41,518 nucleotides of DNA, taken from positions 1-41,518 of IMG/VR virus record IMGVR_UViG_3300007533_000006; one strand, written 5' to 3'. The notes beneath the pieces were generated by a model that saw only the letters and a list, made by a program, of their open reading frames with translations, did no database searches and was not told where the DNA came from. Below are positions 15,617 through 23,364 of this stretch, one piece after another; the stretch's first letter is position 1, and each line of letters opens with the position of its first letter. Made by a program: the position numbers and the translations under genes. This DNA comes from a virus.

Positions 15617-16014
15617 GGTTACAGGTTTTATTCAAGAAAGTCCATTTTTAAAACACGTCAAAAGTTGGAGGATATTAGGCTTCTGAGAGGACTTGTTAAG
15701 GCATCACTTTAACTTCAGTGCTTCAAATAAGTATCAAAACGGGCGCCGGTTACAGTAACTAAATCAACCTGTAACCGGATCTATTTGTTGGGGGGACAAC
15801 ATCTTACGAACAAAAAATTGTCCCGGTTACAGGTTACAGACATTTGAAAACCTTTTATATATAAACCCTTTTTACTATTTTTCCCTTTAGTTTTTTATAA
15901 TCCGTAACTACTGTAACTACTGTAACCGACATGTCCTCAGGTCCCTCCATTAGACCTTTTTGATCGGTTACAAATAGAAGTCTCCCCCCACAAAAACCTG
16001 TAACCACTGTAACC
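15617..16014. promoter_or_regulatory. Iteron-like repeat cluster, probable origin and/or operator
   Basis: The 8-bp motif CTGTAACC or its complement GGTTACAG occurs at 15617, 15748, 15769, 15825, 15832, 15920, 15998 and 16007. One-base variants are at 15902 (CCGTAACT differs by two), 15911 and 15966. The copies at 15902-15928 and 15998-16014 run with a 9-base period. Those at 15825-15839 overlap with a 7-base period. The pair at 15746-15778 is an inverted repeat with arms CCGGTTACAG and CTGTAACCGG. An AT-rich stretch (15841-15900) lies in the middle. This fits an initiator-bound origin beside the primase-helicase gene. The same motif could also be a repressor operator between the divergent arms. 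Confidence 0.7.
15872..15901 (+). promoter_or_regulatory. Promoter candidate with perfect -10 inside the repeat cluster
   Basis: TATAAT lies at 15896-15901 with a weak TTACTA 18 bases upstream (15872-15877). The predicted start point would fall in the tandem repeats at 15902-15928, so a protein binding the repeats would block it. The -35 box is poor and the region is AT-rich, so a chance match is possible. Confidence 0.35.
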
Positions 16015-16102
16015 GTCCCTACACTAGGACATCCGTGATTCTGCTAGACGTGTTTTGCTCCTCCAATAATGGCTGCTGATCCCTCCGCTAGGACGTTTGG
16101 AT

Positions 16103-16124
16103 CCATTTTGCCCCTCCAAAATGG
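16103..16124. promoter_or_regulatory. Palindrome upstream of the late arm
   Basis: A perfect 8-bp inverted repeat, CCATTTTG and CAAAATGG, has a six-base spacer. It sits about 10 bases upstream of the candidate late promoter. A partly similar segment (CTAGACG, then TTTTGCTCCTCCAATAATGG) occurs at about 16043-16072, so the two may be related operator-like or recognition elements. Confidence 0.4.
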
Positions 16125-16134
16125 GTATATTTGT

Positions 16135-16162
16135 TTGCCTCACAGAATTGTTGTGCTATACG
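16135..16162 (+). promoter_or_regulatory. Candidate late promoter
   Basis: TTGCCT (16135-16140) and TATACG (16157-16162) are 16 bases apart, about 60 bases before the first late gene. Both boxes match four of six consensus positions. The place, just before a long rightward gene series with no other obvious entry, supports it. Confidence 0.45.
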
Positions 16163-16224
16163 TGCGCGTATGTGCTGGCGTGGGCCGGCGGACAACACGA
16201 TCGATTTCTTTGAAGAGGGATCAG

Positions 16225-16650
16225 ATGTCGGATCAAGATAAAGCAAAGAAGGGAGGTAACCCGCATCCGGCGACGACACCTGCTGCGTACCGGCGCCGGC
16301 AGCTCCAGGAGGAACTTCGCCTCAAGATTCAGGGATCGCAGCACCTCTCAAAGCTGCGCGTCATTGTTGAAGATCTTGATGATGTTCAACGAGAGCTGCA
16401 CAAGTTCCGTCACGTGTACAAGCAGACGGAAGTCAGCAATGCCCGGGCCAGGATTGAGGCGCTGCGTGTGAAGAGCGACATCACGTTCCGCCTGCTGGCC
16501 AAGGTGCTCCCAGATCTCCGAGCCATAGAACTGGAGGCGGGAGAAGGGTCTGACCTGCTGTCGATGCTGGTCAATGCGGTGCGCTCAGCTCACGAGGATG
16601 CACCTGCTCCCGCTCCATCCCAGGGCCCAGATGAAGGGCAGCTCCATTGA
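16225..16650 (+). CDS. Putative terminase small subunit
   Basis: This 141-residue protein starts at ATG 16225 with GAGGG upstream. The longer open frame from 16069 lacks a ribosome site and runs through the palindrome. The sequence is basic at the N terminus (AAYRRRQLQEELRLKIQG), helical in the middle (VIVEDLDDVQRELHKFRHVYK), and ends in a Pro/Ala-rich tail. No known terminase signature is visible. The call rests on size, charge and position directly before the large subunit, with which it overlaps by four bases. The expected role is recognition of phage DNA for packaging. Confidence 0.6.
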   Translation: MSDQDKAKKGGNPHPATTPAAYRRRQLQEELRLKIQGSQHLSKLRVIVEDLDDVQRELHKFRHVYKQTEVSNARARIEALRVKSDITFRLLAKVLPDLRAIELEAGEGSDLLSMLVNAVRSAHEDAPAPAPSQGPDEGQLH

Positions 16651-18176
16651 GCTCCGTAATGCTGGACCTCGGCCAGCTCAGCCAGTTTGTGCAGCGGTGC
16701 TTGATGGATCCGGAGTTCTTCTGCTGCGAAGTATTGCATGCTCCGTCCGACGACTGGCAGCGCGAGGGTATGGAAGCGATCGCAGATTTGGAGCGGCTAC
16801 GTCGGGGCCTGCCCACTGCTTACAACCATGCAGGGCTGAACCGGGTGTCGGTGCGCTCCGGGCACGGTACCGGCAAGACCAACTGGCTAGCCCGGTTGAT
16901 CCACTGGTGGCAGTTTACCCACTATCAGGGCCTCGTGCCCTGCACCGCTCCGAAGGAGCAGCAGCTCCTCACTCGGTTGTGGCCAGAAATGCGCCGAGTG
17001 GTTTCCAAGGCAGAGCCGTGGTATCGGGAGTTCGTGAAGGTCCGTGATGGTGGAACGGCTATCTGGGGCAATGACTCCATCTGGAAGTCTATCGTGGAAA
17101 CAGCCAGCGAGCCCGAAAACCTTGCCGGCTACCACGCGCCTTTTCTTCTATTCGTGGTTGATGAGGCAAGCGCCGAGCGGCTGGACGCCATGTTCCCAGT
17201 CATAGAGGGCGCGCTCACCACGGAGAACGCAGTGCTCGCTATCATCGGTAACCCCACTCGTAACCGGGGGGAGTTCTGGGCCAGCCACCAGAAGCGGGGC
17301 GTTCGGGAAATGTATTACCGGATGCACATCAGTCCGGACCGAGTGCAGCGCCCCGGGGTGGCTGAGTGGGCGGAACGTATGGTCGCTAAGTACGGCCGCA
17401 ACTCCGCCGTGGTCAAAGTTCGGGTGATGGGAGAGTTTGCCGAGCTCGCCGAGAATCAGCTTATACCGCTTGACTGGATTGTTCAGGCTCGTGAGAACAC
17501 CTTTAGCGACGATGGTTCTATTCCGCGCCTGCGCGTGGCGGTGGACGTGGCCGACGGCGGGGACGACGAGACGGTGGTCACCGTTGCCAAGCTCTACGAG
17601 ACCCATACCCACTATATAAGGCAAATGCGGTACTCCTTCCCTCCCAGCGAGGCGCCACTGGCAGCAGGCGACGCAGCGATTGCAATGTACGCAGCTTATG
17701 GCGGGGATCGCACCCGGGGCGACGATATCGTGGTGGACGCCATCGGTGTAGGTGCCGGCACGGCTGGGCATATCATGCGTAGGAACTTCCCGGTCGTACA
17801 GTATCGCGGCGGCGCCGCCAGCGATGACGTTAAGCGGTGGCGCAACCGGCGAACGCAGACGTACCTTGTTTATAGAGACGCACTGCGTGATGGGCGCATA
17901 ACCTACAGCCCCGAATATTATGAGGATGACTCCGACTGGGACGACCACGACGCACAAGCGACGTCCATCCGTACGAAGCCCGGGGCAGACCGAGTGGAGG
18001 ATCTAGAGACTAAGGCGGACATGGGTAGACGTGGGGTTAAGAGCCCTGACATGATTGATTCCGAGGTAATGGTCCACGCCGGTATGGTGCCCGTTATCGG
18101 AGCGACTCCCGGTGCGGATGTAGAGATCATGGAAGGCAGCGCATTAACCTCGGATATCGGAGCCTGGGAGGGATAG
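16647..18176 (+). CDS. Terminase large subunit
   Basis: This protein of about 509 residues is a packaging motor. Walker A is SGHGTGKT (near residue 71), Walker B with catalytic Glu is LLFVVDEAS (near 170), and LAIIGNPTRNRGEFW matches the coupling motif. The RNase H-like nuclease domain follows, with VDVADGGDDETV (first Asp), IVVDAIGVGAG (second) and a late acidic region near DMIDSEVM. The start could be TTG 16647, which overlaps the small-subunit stop and has GAAGGG 8 bases upstream, or ATG 16659, which has no clear ribosome site. It cuts and pumps DNA into the prohead through the portal encoded next. Confidence 0.93.
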   Translation: MSSVMLDLGQLSQFVQRCLMDPEFFCCEVLHAPSDDWQREGMEAIADLERLRRGLPTAYNHAGLNRVSVRSGHGTGKTNWLARLIHWWQFTHYQGLVPCTAPKEQQLLTRLWPEMRRVVSKAEPWYREFVKVRDGGTAIWGNDSIWKSIVETASEPENLAGYHAPFLLFVVDEASAERLDAMFPVIEGALTTENAVLAIIGNPTRNRGEFWASHQKRGVREMYYRMHISPDRVQRPGVAEWAERMVAKYGRNSAVVKVRVMGEFAELAENQLIPLDWIVQARENTFSDDGSIPRLRVAVDVADGGDDETVVTVAKLYETHTHYIRQMRYSFPPSEAPLAAGDAAIAMYAAYGGDRTRGDDIVVDAIGVGAGTAGHIMRRNFPVVQYRGGAASDDVKRWRNRRTQTYLVYRDALRDGRITYSPEYYEDDSDWDDHDAQATSIRTKPGADRVEDLETKADMGRRGVKSPDMIDSEVMVHAGMVPVIGATPGADVEIMEGSALTSDIGAWEG

Positions 18177-20434
18177 TGGTGCTGGAGCGCATCAAGCAAG
18201 TTTTCGCGCCTAGGGCGCAGCAGCCAGAAGCGCCGACCAGTCCAATCGCGTGGACGGATTCTCTGATCTACGGACAGACATGGCCCCGGTACAATCCGGA
18301 CACTCTTATCGGCCGGCAGGGGTACCGCGTCTATAAGCGGATGATGCTGGACGAGCAGGTTAAGGCAGTGGTCCGGTTCAAGAGAGATGCCGTCACTGCT
18401 CGCAACTGGGAGTTCGAGGTAGAGGACGAGCAAGGCCAGCTCAGTGATCAGGAGAAGGAAGACCGAGTTAGCCTGTACAAGCACATCCTGACGGAGATGC
18501 CGGGCCAGTTTAGCGACGTGCTGAACGGAATCATGTCTGCCATGTACAACGGATTCAGCATGACGGAGAAAGTGTTCTCTCAGACCGAATGGCAGGGCAA
18601 AACGTGGTGGGGGCTGCGCAGCCTGCGCGTCAAACCATTTGAGACCTTCATCTTCGACGTAGACCAGCACGGGGACCGGACCAAGGTATACCAAGAGGTC
18701 AATGGCCGGCGCCAGCAGCTAGACCCCGAGCGGTTCATTCACTACGCATGCAATCCCGACGTTGACCCTTACTACGGGCAGTCTGAGCTCCGGGAAGCGT
18801 ACCGCAGCTATTTTTCCAAGGACATCATCATCCGCTTCTGGAACATTTTCATGGAGCGCGCCGCTTCAGGGTTTGTGGCGTTGCAGCAGACGTCCGATAG
18901 CAACATCGTTACAGGTAGCGCGGATTATGCCAAGCTCCAGAACATCCTCAACAGCATTCAAACACGCACCGGCATCCTGCTGCCCAAGGGTATAGAAGCC
19001 AATGTCTTCCACCCGGAAAGCAACAACGCCTATCGCGAGGCGGTGGGGTACCACGATGCCGGCATCGCTAAAGCATTGCTGGTGCCAAACCTACTCGGTA
19101 TCTCGGAGCAGGGGGATACCGGTAGCTATAGTCAGAGCCAGACGCAGCTAGAGGCTTTCCTGTGGACGCTGGACGCCGAGGCGGCGCGGCTGCAGGAGGT
19201 GCTGAACGAGCAGTTATTCAAGCATCTGGGTCAGCTGAATTTTGGAGACAACCTGTACCCGCGCCTCTGCTTCCGTCCAATTTCTATGCAGATGCGGTTG
19301 GAGATCGCGAAGACATGGTCGCAGCTTGTGCAGGGCGCGGCCGTGGACGCCACAGACACCGATGATGAATGGCTGCGCGATCTGCTGGAGGCGCCTCCGG
19401 CCGGTGATCCCAAGAAACGGCCGGTGCCGCCGGGGCAGCAACCGGGGCAGCAGCCGGGACAGCAGCCGGGGCAGCAACCGGGGCAGCAGCCACCCGGACC
19501 AGACCAACCCGGCCAGTCACCCAGCCCAGCCGGAGTATCGGGGGCAGAGGAGACGATCCTGCCCGGTGATGGGCGCACCGTTACTACGGCGGCATATACT
19601 CGGGCGCTGCGCCGGGTAGACTTCTCTGTCATCGATCGCAAGTCCCAGGGTGTAGAGCAGCAGCACGCCGGAGCTCTGGCCAACACGTTGTCCGATGCCG
19701 TTATCGAGATGACGGACCGCATCAAGGCAAAGGACAAGGTGACGCCGGAGTTCGTGCAGGGGCTCAAGATGGATGGCACCAAGATGGCAGCGGTGCGCCG
19801 TACCTGCCGTAGTCTGCTTCAAGATGGTTACGCTCTGGGCGGTAAGCATGCCCGGGGCGAGCTTGCCAAGGCAGGGGGCAGCTTTACCCGTCATGACTTC
19901 GCTGGATTGGCGGACATGGCGGAGGAATACTTTAAAGCCAAGTCGTTCTGGATGACTGGGGTATTGCAGGACGACATCCTGAGCCGCGTCAAGCAGATTC
20001 TCCTACACGGGATGCGTAATGATAAGACTACGCAAGCCATGATCGATGAGCTGTATAACCAGCTTGAGTCCGACGGAGTTATCAAAGCCGGCATAGGACC
20101 GGGCACGGTGAAGAACCCGCAGGCCCGGCTGGAGACGGTGGTACGTACGAACTTGTTCGATGCTCTCAACGAAGGTCGCTACGACATGTTCCAGAGCGCT
20201 GGTAGCTTCGTGTCGGCGCTTGAATATAGTGCCATCCTGGATGGCCGCACTACCGAGATCTGTCGAGAGCTGGACGGGGATGTGTATGCCAGCGATTGGA
20301 GTGGGTGGAGCAAGTACCGCCCGCCCAACCATTACAACTGTCGCTCTCTACTAGTGGCGGTGACGACTACGGATACCGGGGTGAGCATCTCAGAGAAACC
20401 GCCATCCGTGGAACCGCAACAGGGCTTCGGCTGA
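18176..20434 (+). CDS. Portal protein (DUF935/Mu gp29 type) fused to a Mu gpF-like head domain
   Basis: This 752-residue protein starts at GTG 18176, overlapping the terminase stop as TAGTG with GGAGGG upstream. Residues 1-405 carry the DUF935 portal pattern: FKRDAVTARNWEF, MSAMYNGFSMTEKVF, KGIEANVFHPESNN and PNLLGISEQGDTGSYSQSQTQ. A Pro/Gly/Gln linker (about 419-445) has five PGQQ units. The C-terminal part (about 480-752) matches the gpF/SPP1 gp7 minor head family, with RTNLFDALNEGRYDMF, LEYSAILDGRTTEIC and PPNHYNCRSLL. In Mu and many phages these are two proteins (gp29 and gp30). Here they form one chain with no visible stop between. The portal is the head vertex for DNA entry. The gpF-like part sits inside the head near it. 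Confidence 0.88.
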   Translation: MVLERIKQVFAPRAQQPEAPTSPIAWTDSLIYGQTWPRYNPDTLIGRQGYRVYKRMMLDEQVKAVVRFKRDAVTARNWEFEVEDEQGQLSDQEKEDRVSLYKHILTEMPGQFSDVLNGIMSAMYNGFSMTEKVFSQTEWQGKTWWGLRSLRVKPFETFIFDVDQHGDRTKVYQEVNGRRQQLDPERFIHYACNPDVDPYYGQSELREAYRSYFSKDIIIRFWNIFMERAASGFVALQQTSDSNIVTGSADYAKLQNILNSIQTRTGILLPKGIEANVFHPESNNAYREAVGYHDAGIAKALLVPNLLGISEQGDTGSYSQSQTQLEAFLWTLDAEAARLQEVLNEQLFKHLGQLNFGDNLYPRLCFRPISMQMRLEIAKTWSQLVQGAAVDATDTDDEWLRDLLEAPPAGDPKKRPVPPGQQPGQQPGQQPGQQPGQQPPGPDQPGQSPSPAGVSGAEETILPGDGRTVTTAAYTRALRRVDFSVIDRKSQGVEQQHAGALANTLSDAVIEMTDRIKAKDKVTPEFVQGLKMDGTKMAAVRRTCRSLLQDGYALGGKHARGELAKAGGSFTRHDFAGLADMAEEYFKAKSFWMTGVLQDDILSRVKQILLHGMRNDKTTQAMIDELYNQLESDGVIKAGIGPGTVKNPQARLETVVRTNLFDALNEGRYDMFQSAGSFVSALEYSAILDGRTTEICRELDGDVYASDWSGWSKYRPPNHYNCRSLLVAVTTTDTGVSISEKPPSVEPQQGFG
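19430..19489 (+). repeat. Five 12-bp tandem units encoding Pro-Gly-Gln-Gln
   Basis: Units of CCGGGGCAGCAA with small third-position changes are repeated five times in frame within the portal-gpF fusion. They form a flexible linker between the two domains. Copy number could vary between related phages. Confidence 0.9.
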
Positions 20435-20447
20435 GGAGGACTGACAC

Positions 20448-21731
20448 ATGCCGTGGACGAAGGACAACCCGCCGGCGGTTGCCAAGAACTGGACACCGGA
20501 GCAGCAGGCCCGGTGCGTGTCGGCTGCCAATGCGGCACTGGAGAATGACGCTACGGACCAGCAGGCTATTCTTGCCTGCATCTCCGCAGCGGGGGTTAAG
20601 CACAGCGTGGAGCAGGAGCCCGACGGCTCTGTGCGCATCAGCTTCGACGGGGCCGGCAGCGTCACGGCGGAGATCTTCGCCGCCGGCCGCTGGAATGGGA
20701 CCAGCTACTCGGAGGCAGACCTGCACGAGATCGCAGCTACCTTTGAGAAGTTGAAGTCGGTACACAAGGTACCCTTGAAGCTGGGCCACAATGACATGCA
20801 GCCGCTCACGGACGGCGCTCCGGCCCTTGGCTGGGTAGAGCAGGTGTGGGTGGCACCGGGGGCAGACGGCACACCGAAGCTGTTTGCCAAGTTCACGGAT
20901 GTGCCGCCGGTGGTCATGCAGGCCATCAAGGCACGCAAATACCGCAAGGTTAGCATTGAGCTCGACCTTGGTGTGAAGTACAAGGGCGACAGGTATCCCT
21001 TCGTGCTGAGTGGCGTAGCGCTGCTCGGGGCAGACCTGCCGGCCGTCAATACGCTCGCGGACCTGACGCACTATCTCGACCGGAGCAATGCCCGGCTAAG
21101 CCGGGAGGATCGGGCCGAGTTCTCGGCGATCAGTGGCGAGCTGGACAGCAACCACGAGGATGATGACATGGGTATGGAAGAACAGCTTTCCAAGCTGACT
21201 GAGCGCTTCGAGCGCTTGGAGAAGGAGACTGGAGACATCAAGGAGGAGAACCACAAGCTCAAGGAGGAGAATGCCAAGCTGGCGCAGGAGAAGGCGGAGT
21301 TCCAGCGGAAGGAGGAGGAGCGCGCCAAGGCCGAGAAGGAGGCCTCCGTCAAGCACGCACGCGAGCAGGTTACCTCCATCCTGGAAGACGGCGTCAAGGC
21401 GGGTAAGATCCTGCCGGCGCAGCGCGAAAAGGCCCTGAAGCTGTTCCGCGTGGACGATGATGACGCAGTCGTCAACATCGACGTGAAGGAGTTGAAGGAG
21501 TTCGTCGGCATCTCCAAACAGGAGAAGCCCGGTACCAGCCCCACGGGTGCTGCGGGTGACGGTACGGATTCCGATGCCGGCAAGGACCCTGGGACCGTCG
21601 TGCATGACCGGACGACGGAGCTGATGGGCAAGGATCCGAAGATTACCTACAGCGACGCGATGAAGCGCGTTCTGTCGGCGGACCCTGAACTGGCTAGCCG
21701 GTATGCCACCGGCGAAACCGAGGAGGCTTAA
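20448..21731 (+). CDS. Prohead protease and scaffold (Mu gpI-like) with ChaB-like N terminus
   Basis: This 427-residue protein has three parts. Residues 1-50 (MPWTKDNPPAVAKNWTPEQQ) look like a ChaB-type small domain seen at the start of some phage head proteins. Residues 60-210 match the gpI-like protease: VTAEIFAAGRWNG, KVPLKLGHND, LGWVEQVWV, YRKVSIEL and LSGVALLGADLPAV. From about 235 there is a long Glu/Lys-rich coiled coil (LKEENAKLAQEKAEFQRKEE) typical of scaffolds, followed by an acidic tail. GAGGA precedes ATG 20448. It would help assemble the prohead and then cleave the scaffold. Confidence 0.85.
   Translation: MPWTKDNPPAVAKNWTPEQQARCVSAANAALENDATDQQAILACISAAGVKHSVEQEPDGSVRISFDGAGSVTAEIFAAGRWNGTSYSEADLHEIAATFEKLKSVHKVPLKLGHNDMQPLTDGAPALGWVEQVWVAPGADGTPKLFAKFTDVPPVVMQAIKARKYRKVSIELDLGVKYKGDRYPFVLSGVALLGADLPAVNTLADLTHYLDRSNARLSREDRAEFSAISGELDSNHEDDDMGMEEQLSKLTERFERLEKETGDIKEENHKLKEENAKLAQEKAEFQRKEEERAKAEKEASVKHAREQVTSILEDGVKAGKILPAQREKALKLFRVDDDDAVVNIDVKELKEFVGISKQEKPGTSPTGAAGDGTDSDAGKDPGTVVHDRTTELMGKDPKITYSDAMKRVLSADPELASRYATGETEEA
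21168..21731 (+). CDS. Nested scaffold protein from an internal start
   Basis: Inside the protease gene, in the same frame, GAGGA at 21156-21160 lies 7 bases before ATG 21168 (and a second ATG at 21174). The product would be the 187-residue coiled-coil part alone (MGMEEQLSKLTERFERL onward). Such nested scaffolds are known in lambda (Nu3 in C) and Mu. The evidence is the ribosome-site spacing at the domain border, so this is a prediction. Confidence 0.5.
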   Translation: MGMEEQLSKLTERFERLEKETGDIKEENHKLKEENAKLAQEKAEFQRKEEERAKAEKEASVKHAREQVTSILEDGVKAGKILPAQREKALKLFRVDDDDAVVNIDVKELKEFVGISKQEKPGTSPTGAAGDGTDSDAGKDPGTVVHDRTTELMGKDPKITYSDAMKRVLSADPELASRYATGETEEA

Positions 21732-21733
21732 CC

Positions 21734-22108
21734 ATGGCCGTGGAAGGTGAGAAGGACATCATCGCGATCCGCGCGGGAGCGGACCTTTCGGGGTCTCAGT
21801 ACCTCGCGGTAACGGTGGGCGGTACCATCGCGGCGGAGAATAACACTGCGGTGGGTATCCTGCAGAACAAGCCGGCGGCTGCCGGGCGCGACGCGGCCGT
21901 GGCCTACGAGGGCCATATGAAGGCCAAGGTCACCGGTGCCGTCTCGGCGGGTGACCGCCTGAAGGTGACGACCGGCGGCTACCTGACTGCCAGTGGCTCC
22001 GGTGACGGGCCACAGGTGGCACGGGCACTGGCGGACGCCAGCTCCGGGGCGGTGTGTGAGGTCCTTGCGGACTTCGTAACCGCCATGACTAACTACAACG
22101 GCGCATAA
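21734..22108 (+). CDS. Head decoration protein, DUF2190-like
   Basis: This 124-residue protein has a beta-rich, Gly/Ala-rich pattern: GSQYLAVTVGGTIAAENN, AVGILQNKPAAAGRDAAVAYEG and VSAGDRLKVTTGGYLTA. It matches small capsid decoration or stabilisation proteins that sit on the outside of HK97-type heads. GGAGG lies 8 bases before ATG 21734. It lies between scaffold and major capsid genes, as usual. It should be present in hundreds of copies in the virion. Confidence 0.8.
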   Translation: MAVEGEKDIIAIRAGADLSGSQYLAVTVGGTIAAENNTAVGILQNKPAAAGRDAAVAYEGHMKAKVTGAVSAGDRLKVTTGGYLTASGSGDGPQVARALADASSGAVCEVLADFVTAMTNYNGA

Positions 22109-22121
22109 GGGAGGGACTGTC

Positions 22122-23090
22122 ATGCGACGGAACTTTGCCGCCACGGGACCGGGCGACCTGCACATCGACGTCCCCCTGTCCAACGTGGCCATCAACCACC
22201 GGCCCACGGGGATGATCGCGGATATGATCGCACCCATGGTTCCGGTAACCAAGCAGAGCGACGGCTTTGTGGAGTTCTCCCGGGCCGACGCGCTGCGCAT
22301 CGAGGACGACCGCCGGGCGCCCGGGGCCGAGGCGCGGGTGGTGACGCGGGACATCAGCTCGCACACCTACTTCGCTAACGACCATGCGCTCAAGGACCGG
22401 GTGACGGTCGAGGATCGGGCCAACATGGACCCCATTCTCCTGCAAGAGCTTTACAACAACCGGGTGACTTACATCACCGGGAAGTTGATGCTCGGCTGGG
22501 AGCATCGGGTGTCCGCGCAGGTTACCAGCGGCAGCAACGTGGGTTCGTACAGCGCCGTCAGTTCGGCGTGGACGGACGAGGCCAACAGCGACCCGATCGG
22601 GGACCTGCACACCGCCATCGACAATGTCCATGACAGCGTCGGGCTCCGGCCCAACCGCATCGTCATCGGGGACAAGGCGTGGCGGTCGCTGCGGCGTCAT
22701 ACTGACATCCTCAACCGCATCTTCGGTACCAACAACGGGGGCGGCTATCCGTCTACCGCGCAGGTGGCGAACCTGCTCGAGATTGATCAGATCCTGGTCG
22801 GCCGGGCTTATTACAATGCGGGTGAGGAAGGCGACGCTGAGAGCCTGACTCCGGTCTGGGGTGACGACGTGCTGGTGTACTACGCACCCAGCGCGCCGAG
22901 CCGCGAGGAGCCGAGCTTCATGTACTCGTTCCGCTGGAACGTGCCGGGGGTGCCGTCGATGCAGGCGGAGCGCCACGGGTACGACTCCAAGACGAAGAGC
23001 GAGGAGGTGGAGGTCGGCTACTATCAGGACGAGAAGGTCGTGGGCTCTGCCTACGGCTACCTCCTGACGGCGGTCAACTCCAGCACCTGA
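22122..23090 (+). CDS. Major capsid protein
   Basis: This 322-residue protein shows a typical N-terminal arm (VPLSNVAINHRPTGMIADMIAPMVPV) and then a spine-helix region (LLQELYNNRVTYITGKLML). P-domain-like strands follow (DSVGLRPNRIVIGDKAWRSLRRH), and a late beta-rich part (VYYAPSAPSREEPSFMYSF) ends in GYLLTAVNSST. This pattern is of HK97-fold capsids found with gpI-like proteases. GGGAGG precedes ATG 22122. The long open frame on the other strand here is only a shadow of strong codon bias. Confidence 0.88.
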   Translation: MRRNFAATGPGDLHIDVPLSNVAINHRPTGMIADMIAPMVPVTKQSDGFVEFSRADALRIEDDRRAPGAEARVVTRDISSHTYFANDHALKDRVTVEDRANMDPILLQELYNNRVTYITGKLMLGWEHRVSAQVTSGSNVGSYSAVSSAWTDEANSDPIGDLHTAIDNVHDSVGLRPNRIVIGDKAWRSLRRHTDILNRIFGTNNGGGYPSTAQVANLLEIDQILVGRAYYNAGEEGDAESLTPVWGDDVLVYYAPSAPSREEPSFMYSFRWNVPGVPSMQAERHGYDSKTKSEEVEVGYYQDEKVVGSAYGYLLTAVNSST

Positions 23091-23139
23091 CGGATCGACT
23101 GACGGGCCAAGGACGGCCCCCTTTACAGGAGAGACAGAC

Positions 23140-23274
23140 ATGGCACTTTCACCGGCAAGCACAGACCCGCGGCGTGGCGCCGCGACCAAGGAGAAGCAGA
23201 CCGACCCGAGGTCCTTCAATGAGACCGGCGGCGACCGAGGTCCCAAGAAAACCGAGCCGAAGGACAAGGGCTGA
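23140..23274 (+). CDS. Short polar protein after the capsid gene (44 aa)
   Basis: ATG 23140 has AGGAGAG seven bases upstream, one of the better ribosome sites in the region. The 44-residue product (MALSPASTDPRRGAATK, ending EPKDKG) is highly charged and probably disordered. The position between capsid gene and terminator suggests a small structural or assembly protein. No family is recognised. Confidence 0.55.
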   Translation: MALSPASTDPRRGAATKEKQTDPRSFNETGGDRGPKKTEPKDKG

Positions 23275-23313
23275 CGATGGACGGACGGTGGCTCGCTACT
23301 GGCGGGCCCGGTT

Positions 23314-23343
23314 GGGCCGGGCGCCTTTGCCCGGCCCCATTTT
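23314..23343 (+). terminator. Hairpin terminator after the capsid genes
   Basis: GGGCCGGGC (23314-23322) and GCCCGGCCC (23329-23337) form a 9-bp GC stem with a six-base loop, followed by CATTTT. The U tract is short, so termination is likely partial. This would keep capsid and decoration transcripts high relative to the glycosyltransferase gene that follows. Confidence 0.6.
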
Positions 23344-23364
23344 GACGGAGAGCAGGAGCGGGAC

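Noticed and set aside
15601-15661. TTGACG on the minus strand as a -35 box of the primase promoter
   Set aside because: No acceptable -10 box lies 15-19 bases downstream.
15617-16014. Repeat cluster as a CRISPR array
   Set aside because: The units are 8 bp, occur in both orientations and have no regular spacers, and no cas genes are present. The Cas4-like protein at 7623 belongs to the phage RecB-type group.
16069-16224. Longer N terminus of the small terminase from 16069
   Set aside because: It would run through the palindrome and promoter candidate and has no ribosome site, whereas ATG 16225 has GAGGG upstream.
17148-18694. Two long minus-strand open frames across the terminase and portal genes
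   Set aside because: Both are shadows of clearly real plus-strand genes, with no start signals or motifs.
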